Source: an uncultured Zoogloea sp.
Lineage (GTDB): Bacteria; Pseudomonadota; Gammaproteobacteria; Burkholderiales; Rhodocyclaceae
Assembly: GCA_937967645.1 (NCBI GenBank)
Contig: CALBTT010000227.1
Coordinates: 28,447 to 92,446 of the forward strand
Length of the DNA stretch: 64,000 bases
Reading direction: 5' to 3'
Shown: positions 57,992 through 64,000 of the stretch, in pieces
Layout of the letters: the number at the start of each line of letters is the position of its first letter
How positions within the stretch are numbered: position 1 is the stretch's first letter
Translations under genes and position numbers: made by a program
Notes under the pieces: model-generated
Databases searched by the model: none
What the model saw: only the letters and a program-made list of their open reading frames with translations
What the model was told of the DNA's origin: nothing

Positions 57992-60052
57992 ATGACTGGG
58001 ATGCAGAAGCTCTATCTGTTGGTACCCCTGGCACCCTTGTTCGGCGCTATCGTTGCCGGTCTGTTCGGTAAGGTGGTCGGACGTGCAGGTGCCCATACGG
58101 TCACCATTCTGGGTGTTGCCGTTTCTTTCGTGGCTTCCTTGTTCGTCTTCCAGGACGTGCAAGCGGGCAACGCCTTCAACGGGACCCTCTATACCTGGGC
58201 GACCAGCGGCGGGCTGACCTTCGAAGTCGGTTTCCTGATCGACACGCTTACGGTCATGATGATGCTGGTCGTGACCTTCGTGTCGCTGATGGTGCACATC
58301 TACACCATCGGCTACATGTCCGAGGACCCTGGCTACCAGCGTTTCTTCAGCTACATCTCCCTGTTCACTTTCTCCATGCTGATGCTGGTGATGTCGAACA
58401 ACTTCCTGCAGCTGTTCTTCGGCTGGGAAGCAGTGGGTCTGGTGTCCTACCTGCTGATCGGTTTCTGGTACACCCGCCCGACCGCCATCTTCGCCAACAT
58501 GAAGGCCTTCCTGGTCAACCGGGTCGGTGACTTCGGCTTCCTGCTGGGTATCGGTCTGATCGCGGCTTACGCTGGCAGCCTGAACTACGCGGAGGTCTTC
58601 GCCAAGGCGGATTCCCTGGTGTCCATGACCGTGCCGGCCACCGGCTGGCCGCTGATCACCGCTATCTGTATTGGTCTGTTCATCGGCGCGATGGGCAAGT
58701 CGGCCCAGGTGCCGCTGCATGTGTGGCTGCCTGACTCCATGGAGGGTCCGACCCCGATCTCCGCGCTGATCCACGCAGCGACGATGGTGACCGCTGGCAT
58801 CTTCATGGTTGCCCGGATGTCTCCGCTGTTCGAGCTGTCTGAAGCGGCGCTTTCCTTCGTGCTGGTGATTGGTGCAACCACGGCCCTGTTCATGGGTTTC
58901 CTCGGCATCGTCCAGAACGACATCAAGCGCGTCGTGGCTTATTCGACCCTGTCCCAGCTCGGCTACATGACCGTGGCCCTGGGTGTGTCCGCCTACTCCG
59001 CAGCGGTGTTCCACCTGATGACTCACGCCTTCTTCAAGGCGCTGCTGTTCCTCGGCGCCGGCTCCGTGATCATCGGCATGCACCACGACCAGGACATGCG
59101 CAACATGGGCGGCCTCTGGAAGTACATGCCGGTCACCTGGTTCACTTCGCTGCTGGGTTCGCTGGCCCTGATCGGTTTCCCCTTTCTGTCCGGCTTCTAC
59201 TCCAAGGACATGATCATCGAGGCGGTGAAGCTGTCGCATCTTCCGGGTTCTGGCTACGCTTATTTCTGCGTGATCGTTGGTGTGTTCGTGACGGCGTTCT
59301 ACTCCTTCCGGATGTACTTCCTGGTCTTCCACGGCGAGGAACGCTTCGGCAAGGCCCATGATGACCACCACGCTCACGACGACAGCAATGCGCACGCGGA
59401 TGCACACGCCGACGGCCATGACGATCATCACGACGACCACGCGGACGAGCATCACCATGGCCTGGCGCCTGGCCAGAAGCCCCATGAGTCCCCTTGGGTG
59501 GTGACCGTGCCGCTCGCCCTGCTGGCGATTCCTTCGGTGATCGTGGGTTACTTCACCGTCGAGCCGATGCTGTTTGGCGGCTTCTTCGACAAGGTCATCC
59601 ACATGAGCGAAGCCCATGGCGTGATGCACGAGTTGGGTGAGGAGTTCCACGGTGCGGCTGCCATGGCGATCCATGGTCTGACCTCGCTGCCCTTCGCCCT
59701 GGCGATGGCGGGTGTCTTGCTGGCCTACGTCTTCTATATGGTTGCTCCGGCCATTCCGGCGGCCATCATGCGGACCTTCAAGCCCCTCCACACCCTGCTG
59801 GAGAACAAGTACTACTTCGACCGCTTCAATGAGCTGGTCTTTGCCGGTGGCGCCCGTCTGCTGGGGCGCGGTCTGTGGAAGGTCGGTGATCAGGCCCTGA
59901 TCGACGGCATGGTGGTGAATGGCTCGGCGAAGTTTGTCGGTTTCATCGCCCAGCTCTCCAAGCTGTTCCAGAGCGGGCACATCTACCAGTATGCGTTTTC
60001 GATGATCATCGGCGTCTTCATCCTGCTGACCTTCTGGTTCAACCGCGGATAA
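57992..60052 (+). CDS. nuoL: NADH-quinone oxidoreductase subunit L
   Basis: NuoL is the terminal antiporter-like proton pump subunit. About 14-16 membrane helices include the conserved FFGWEAVGLVSYLLIGFW, the KSAQVPLHVWLPDSMEGPTP region with its key lysine, and LIHAATMVTAG. A hydrophilic loop at about residues 456-489 holds 13 histidines and many aspartates, absent in E. coli. The long C-terminal amphipathic helix and last anchor are retained. The length is 686 residues. Confidence 0.97.
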   Translation: MTGMQKLYLLVPLAPLFGAIVAGLFGKVVGRAGAHTVTILGVAVSFVASLFVFQDVQAGNAFNGTLYTWATSGGLTFEVGFLIDTLTVMMMLVVTFVSLMVHIYTIGYMSEDPGYQRFFSYISLFTFSMLMLVMSNNFLQLFFGWEAVGLVSYLLIGFWYTRPTAIFANMKAFLVNRVGDFGFLLGIGLIAAYAGSLNYAEVFAKADSLVSMTVPATGWPLITAICIGLFIGAMGKSAQVPLHVWLPDSMEGPTPISALIHAATMVTAGIFMVARMSPLFELSEAALSFVLVIGATTALFMGFLGIVQNDIKRVVAYSTLSQLGYMTVALGVSAYSAAVFHLMTHAFFKALLFLGAGSVIIGMHHDQDMRNMGGLWKYMPVTWFTSLLGSLALIGFPFLSGFYSKDMIIEAVKLSHLPGSGYAYFCVIVGVFVTAFYSFRMYFLVFHGEERFGKAHDDHHAHDDSNAHADAHADGHDDHHDDHADEHHHGLAPGQKPHESPWVVTVPLALLAIPSVIVGYFTVEPMLFGGFFDKVIHMSEAHGVMHELGEEFHGAAAMAIHGLTSLPFALAMAGVLLAYVFYMVAPAIPAAIMRTFKPLHTLLENKYYFDRFNELVFAGGARLLGRGLWKVGDQALIDGMVVNGSAKFVGFIAQLSKLFQSGHIYQYAFSMIIGVFILLTFWFNRG

Positions 60053-60128
60053 GCCCGACCCATCGATCAAGGGTTATAGAGATTTAGGACTTGAGCGCCG
60101 CTCGCGGTGCATAGAACGGAAAGTAGAG

Positions 60129-61610
60129 ATGACGGGTATTCCATTCCTCAGCCTTGCGATTTGGGTTCCGATCGTTGGTGGCCTGCTGGCACTCGCCACA
60201 GGTTCCGACCGCAATGCGTCGGCCGCAAGATTCGTGGCGCTGTTCTTCGCGCTGGCGGGTCTTGCTGTCAGCATTCCGCTCTACACCGGCTTCGATGTCA
60301 CCACGAGCGCGATGCAGTTCGTCGAGTCCTATGCCTGGATTCCGCGCTTCAACATCTACTACGCCCTGGGTGTGGACGGCATTTCGGTGCTCTTCGTCCT
60401 CCTCAACAGCTTCATCACGCTGATCGTGGTGATTGCCGGATGGGAAGTCATCCAGGTCAAGGTGGCGCAGTACATGGCCGGCTTCCTGATCATGTCGGGC
60501 CTGATCAACGGCATCTTCTCGGCCCTCGACGGCGTGCTGTTCTACGTCTTCTTCGAAGCCTCGCTGATTCCGCTGTTCATCATCATCGGTGTCTGGGGCG
60601 GTCCGAACCGGGTTTACGCGGCGATCAAGTTCTTCCTCTACACCCTGGCCGGCTCGCTGCTGATGCTGATCGCGCTGCTCTATTTGTTCATGGAGTCCGG
60701 TGGCAGCTTCAACATCCTTGACTGGCACCAACTCAAGCTCGGCATGGATGCGCAGACCCTGATCTTCTGGGCCTTCCTGGCGTCGTTCGCGGTCAAGATC
60801 CCGATGTTCCCGGTGCATACCTGGTTGCCGGATGCTCACGTGGAAGCGCCCACCGGCGGCTCCATCGTGCTGGCGGCCATCGGTCTGAAGCTGGGTGCCT
60901 ATGGTTTCCTGCGCTTCTCCCTGCCGATCACCCCGGATGCCAGCCAGGCCTTCGCGCCGATGATCATCACGCTGTCGCTGATCGCTGTCATCTACATCGG
61001 TTTCGTGGCCCTGGTCCAGACCGACATGAAGAAGCTGGTGGCCTACTCTTCGATTTCCCACATGGGCTTTGTGACCCTGGGCTTTTTCATCTTCAACCCG
61101 CTGGGTATGGAGGGTGCGCTGGTTCAGATGATCTCCCACGGTTTCGTGTCGGGCGCCATGTTCGCGTGTATCGGTGTGCTGTATGACCGGATGCACTCAC
61201 GCCAGATCGCCGACTACGGTGGTGTCGTCAATGTGATGCCGAAGTTTGCTGCCCTGTTCATGCTGTTCAGCATGGCGAACTCCGGTCTTCCGGCTACCTC
61301 GGGCTTCGTGGGCGAGTTCATGGTTGCCCTGGGTGCAGTTCAGTTCAACTTCTGGGTGGGTTTTGCCGCGGCTACGACCCTGATCGTCGGTGCTGCCTAC
61401 ACCCTGTGGATGTACAAGCGCGTCGTGTTCGGTCCCATCACGAATCACCATGTTTCCGAGCTGACCGACATCAACAACCGGGAGTTTGTGTTCCTCGCGA
61501 TCCTTGCCATCTGCGTTCTGGTGATGGGTATCTATCCCTTCCCGGTCACGGAAGTCATGCACGCGTCTGTCAACGATCTGCTCAAGCATGTTGCAGCGAG
61601 CAAGCTCTGA
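60129..61610 (+). CDS. nuoM: NADH-quinone oxidoreductase subunit M
   Basis: NuoM is a second antiporter-like pump subunit with 14 helices. The family motifs YYALGVDGISVLFVLLN, FFEASLIPLFIIIG (key Glu), KIPMFPVHTWLPDAHVEAPT and the LVAYSSISHMGF segment are present. The length is 493 residues. It begins 77 bases after nuoL. Confidence 0.97.
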   Translation: MTGIPFLSLAIWVPIVGGLLALATGSDRNASAARFVALFFALAGLAVSIPLYTGFDVTTSAMQFVESYAWIPRFNIYYALGVDGISVLFVLLNSFITLIVVIAGWEVIQVKVAQYMAGFLIMSGLINGIFSALDGVLFYVFFEASLIPLFIIIGVWGGPNRVYAAIKFFLYTLAGSLLMLIALLYLFMESGGSFNILDWHQLKLGMDAQTLIFWAFLASFAVKIPMFPVHTWLPDAHVEAPTGGSIVLAAIGLKLGAYGFLRFSLPITPDASQAFAPMIITLSLIAVIYIGFVALVQTDMKKLVAYSSISHMGFVTLGFFIFNPLGMEGALVQMISHGFVSGAMFACIGVLYDRMHSRQIADYGGVVNVMPKFAALFMLFSMANSGLPATSGFVGEFMVALGAVQFNFWVGFAAATTLIVGAAYTLWMYKRVVFGPITNHHVSELTDINNREFVFLAILAICVLVMGIYPFPVTEVMHASVNDLLKHVAASKL

Positions 61611-61652
61611 CACCGAGTCAATGAGAAAAACCCTTCGGATTGTGGGCTGAAG

Positions 61653-63119
61653 ATGAACTTTGTTATCCCTGATTTTTACCCGGCGGCGGCTGAACTATTC
61701 GTCGTAGCCATGTCCTTCGCGATTCTCCTGATCGGTACGTTCGTCAGGGATTCCCGGAACATCGTCTATTTCCTCACCCAGTTCACGCTGGTGGGGGCCG
61801 CTGCCGTCACCATCATGACGATGGACGGGCAGGTCAATTTCACGTTCAGCAACATGTACGTCGATGACCTGATGGGCGACTTCCTGAAGCTGATGGTGTA
61901 CTTCTCGGTGGCCATCGTGCTGGTGTACTCGCGTGGCTACATGCAGGACCGCAAGATCGAATCGACCGAGTACTACATGCTCGCCATCTACGCCACGCTG
62001 GGCATGATGGTCATGATCTCCGCGAATCACTTCCTGAGCATCTACCTGGGTCTTGAGCTGCTGTCCCTGTCGCTGTATGCGATGGTTGCGCTGCAGCGTG
62101 ACAGCGCGCGGGCAACGGAAGCGGCCATGAAGTACTTCGTGCTGGGCGCGCTGGCCTCCGGTCTGCTGCTGTACGGTATTTCCATGGTCTACGGTGCCAC
62201 GGGTACCCTCGAGATCTCCGGCGTCGCTCAGGCCATCTACCACCAGGCGGCCAATCGCACCATCCTGATGTTCGGCCTGGTCTTCGTCGTCGCGGGTCTG
62301 GCGTTCAAGCTCGGTGTGGTGCCCTTCCACATGTGGATTCCGGACGTCTATCACGGCGCCCCGGCTGCGGTGACCCTGTTCATCGCCTCGGCTCCGAAGC
62401 TGGCTGCCTTTGCCATGTCCATGCGTCTGCTCGTCAATGGCCTGTTCGAGCTGGCTGACCAGTGGCAGTCGATGCTGATGTTCCTGGCCGTGCTGTCGAT
62501 CATCCTCGGTAACCTCGCTGCCATTGCCCAGACCAACATCAAGCGGATGCTGGGTTACTCCGGTATCTCGCACATGGGTTTCATGCTGCTCGGCCTGATG
62601 TCCGGCGTGGTCGGTGGTGACCGCCACTTCGCCCTCAATGCCTACAGCTCTTCGATGTTCTACATCGTCTCCTACGTGCTGATGAGCCTGGCGTCCTTCG
62701 GTGTCGTCCTGCTGTTGTCCCGTGCCGGCTTCGAAGCCGAGACCCTGGATGACTTCAAGGGCCTCAACAAGCGCAGCTCCTGGTTCGCTGGCGTGATGGC
62801 CATGGTGATGTTCTCGATGGCAGGTATTCCTTTCTTCATCGGCTTCTTCGCCAAGTTCTCTGTGCTCCAGGCCGTGGTTGCGGCCGGCTACATCTGGATC
62901 GCGATCCTGGCGGTGGTGATGTCGCTGATCGGCGCCTTCTACTACCTGCGCGTCGTCAAGGTGATGTTCTTTGATGAGCCGGTCGATTCCACCCCGCTGG
63001 CGGCCTCTGCCGACATGCGTGTGCTGCTGTCGATGAATGGCGTGGCTATCGCGGTGCTCGGCTTGATGCCGCAGACCTTGATGTCGCTGTGTGCGTATTC
63101 CCTGCTCGGTTCGCTGTAA
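61653..63119 (+). CDS. nuoN: NADH-quinone oxidoreductase subunit N
   Basis: NuoN is the third antiporter-like subunit. Motifs are YLGLELLSLSLYAMVAL (key Glu), KLGVVPFHMWIPDVYHGAP and KRMLGYSGISHMGFMLLGL. The length of 488 residues is standard. It closes the 14-gene nuo operon, starting 43 bases after nuoM. Confidence 0.97.
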   Translation: MNFVIPDFYPAAAELFVVAMSFAILLIGTFVRDSRNIVYFLTQFTLVGAAAVTIMTMDGQVNFTFSNMYVDDLMGDFLKLMVYFSVAIVLVYSRGYMQDRKIESTEYYMLAIYATLGMMVMISANHFLSIYLGLELLSLSLYAMVALQRDSARATEAAMKYFVLGALASGLLLYGISMVYGATGTLEISGVAQAIYHQAANRTILMFGLVFVVAGLAFKLGVVPFHMWIPDVYHGAPAAVTLFIASAPKLAAFAMSMRLLVNGLFELADQWQSMLMFLAVLSIILGNLAAIAQTNIKRMLGYSGISHMGFMLLGLMSGVVGGDRHFALNAYSSSMFYIVSYVLMSLASFGVVLLLSRAGFEAETLDDFKGLNKRSSWFAGVMAMVMFSMAGIPFFIGFFAKFSVLQAVVAAGYIWIAILAVVMSLIGAFYYLRVVKVMFFDEPVDSTPLAASADMRVLLSMNGVAIAVLGLMPQTLMSLCAYSLLGSL

Positions 63120-63144
63120 AAGGCGCTGAGGGACAGGAGAAGCG

Positions 63145-63453
63145 ATGATGGCCGGAACCTTGGGAGTGATTGCGCTTCTCTGCGTTCTGGCCAATCTTCC
63201 TTTTTTTGCAGAGAGGCGCTTTCTGGGCGTGTTTCCCAGGAAGCTTGCCAAGCCTGGTGTGGTGGTCGTCCTTGAGGTAGCGATTCTTTTCGCGCTGGCC
63301 TTGCTGGTGTTTCGAGGCCTGGAGGTGGGGGCTTACGGCTCAGCCTATGGGCAAAGCTGGGAGTTTTATGTCGTGGCGGCATGTCTCTTTGCCGTTGCCG
63401 GCTTTCCGGGCTTTGTAAGGCGCTACCTCTGGAAGGAGTCGGTTTCCGTTTGA
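63145..63453 (+). CDS. DUF2818 family small membrane protein
   Basis: The 102-residue protein has an N-terminal helix, a second helix after the LPFFAERRFLG loop and a third near the end (FYVVAACLFAVAGFPGFV). It matches the DUF2818 family, which in betaproteobacteria regularly follows nuoN, suggesting a link with complex I assembly or function, not established. AGGAGA at 63135-63140 supports ATG 63145 or 63148. Confidence 0.85.
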   Translation: MMAGTLGVIALLCVLANLPFFAERRFLGVFPRKLAKPGVVVVLEVAILFALALLVFRGLEVGAYGSAYGQSWEFYVVAACLFAVAGFPGFVRRYLWKESVSV

Positions 63454-63543
63454 TGATTGAAGCGGGCTGCATTGGGGCCCGCGCTGGGTCGGCTTGAGTC
63501 GGATGTTGCCTTTTTTCGTAGTGATTAATCTTGTAGATTTGGC

Positions 63544-63837
63544 ATGATTCCTAAGGTCGATAACTTCGTGATTGTGGGTCGCACCAGCGACGGGAGGACG
63601 TTCCGCCCCAGCGACTGGGCGGATCGTCTGTGCGGGATCATGTCGGCATTTGGCGCAGACCACCGCATGACCTATTCACCTTACGTCCGTCCTGCATGCA
63701 ATCTGCGCGGCGACAAGACGGTTCTGGTCGATGCACGCATTCATGACATCGAGCCCCTTGCCTATAATTTCCTGAAGAATTTTGCGAAGGATAACGACCT
63801 GCAGGTTGAGGTTCTGCCGGACGACTGTTTCCTCTAG
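63544..63837 (+). CDS. DUF3579 family small protein
   Basis: This is a soluble 97-residue protein with NFVIVGRTSDGRTFRPSDWA near the start and PYVRPACNLRGDKTVLVD and FLKNFAKDNDLQVE later. This pattern corresponds to the DUF3579 family found near nuo genes in betaproteobacteria. Function is unknown; there is no signal peptide, membrane segment or recognised cofactor site. It stands 90 bases after the DUF2818 gene and ends before a strong terminator. Confidence 0.82.
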   Translation: MIPKVDNFVIVGRTSDGRTFRPSDWADRLCGIMSAFGADHRMTYSPYVRPACNLRGDKTVLVDARIHDIEPLAYNFLKNFAKDNDLQVEVLPDDCFL

Positions 63838-63883
63838 GCTTGATCGGCGTGCCGTTTGATGCGGTCAGTTGGAAAGTGAATGA

Positions 63884-63920
63884 AAAACGGCCCGACTTCG
63901 TAAAGAGGTCGGGCCGTTTT
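63884..63920. terminator. Strong bidirectional terminator
   Basis: AAAACGGCCCGAC (63884-63896) and GTCGGGCCGTTTT (63908-63920) form a perfect 13-bp stem with an 11-base loop. It has T-runs in both directions. It ends the nuo/DUF3579 transcription unit and probably a convergent gene just outside the right edge. Confidence 0.9.
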
Positions 63921-64000
63921 GCGTGTGCCGGGCTGCGTTTTGGTGGTAAGCCCCCGGCAAACTCACCTTCCCCCGACCTCTTAGCTCGCTAACCATAGTG

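Noticed and set aside
63926..63959. TGCCGGG/CCCGGCA inverted repeat near the right edge as part of a structured RNA
   Set aside because: The loop is 20 bases and the sequence does not match tmRNA, RNase P RNA or SRP RNA as far as I can tell.
63981..64000. Possible end of a minus-strand gene with stop at 63981
   Set aside because: Only about six codons are visible, too few to support a gene, though the bidirectional terminator is compatible with it.

Overview
The window is a GC-rich chromosomal segment packed with housekeeping genes. Its gene orders are fimV-truA-trpFBA-accD-folC-cvpA-purF-metZ, grpE-dnaK-dnaJ, hrcA-hemH opposite nadK-recN, dapB...carAB-greA, yhbY/rlmE-ftsH-folP-glmM-tpiA-secG-tRNA-Leu-nuoA-N, and DUF2818 plus DUF3579 genes after nuo. 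This points to a betaproteobacterium, most likely of the order Rhodocyclales (Azospira/Dechlorosoma-like). That assignment is inferred from gene order and protein character, not from a search. I see no insertion sequence, prophage, CRISPR array or rRNA operon, and no gene-free stretch reaches 300 bases.

Bases 1-12411 (+) are one tightly packed run: the C-terminal part of fimV, an EcfT/CbiQ-like membrane protein, truA, trpF, trpB, trpA, accD, folC, a SPOR-domain protein, cvpA, purF and metZ. Most junctions overlap or are a few bases long. Bases 12471-16729 (-) hold a cell-envelope operon: a TPR protein, an L,D-transpeptidase, two cyclophilins (one exported, one cytosolic) and lpxH. The TPR protein and the transpeptidase end in the same kind of NTF2-like domain. 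cysS (+) then meets a branched-chain-amino-acid-type binding protein (-).

Bases 19623-28714 contain the heat-shock block. grpE, dnaK and dnaJ lie on the minus strand, with a near-consensus sigma-32 promoter before grpE and a second one before dnaK whose -35 contains the grpE stop codon. A Ser/Thr kinase fused to a cyclic-nucleotide-binding domain, trxC, an AP2-like protein and a small membrane protein separate this block from hemH-hrcA. nadK, recN, fur (-), bamE and dapB follow. A 2.6-kb hybrid sensor kinase gene, bracketed by terminator-like hairpins, separates dapB from carA. carAB and greA follow, carA having a strong sigma-70-like promoter with a hairpin/U-tract directly behind it.

Bases 41048-48249 hold a DUF4149 membrane protein, yhbY (-), rlmE, ftsH, folP, glmM, tpiA and secG. 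A tRNA-Leu(GAG) with its own promoter and terminator precedes the complete 14-gene nuo operon (48484-63119) for respiratory complex I, with separate nuoC and nuoD, followed by DUF2818 and DUF3579 genes and a strong bidirectional terminator.

The content is largely core metabolism. The more unusual points are the grpE/dnaK promoter architecture, the hybrid kinase with an Asp-to-Glu pseudo-receiver, the carA leader, the kinase-cNMP fusion, the AP2-like protein and the orphan EcfT-like protein. I found no convincing wholly undescribed multi-gene system.
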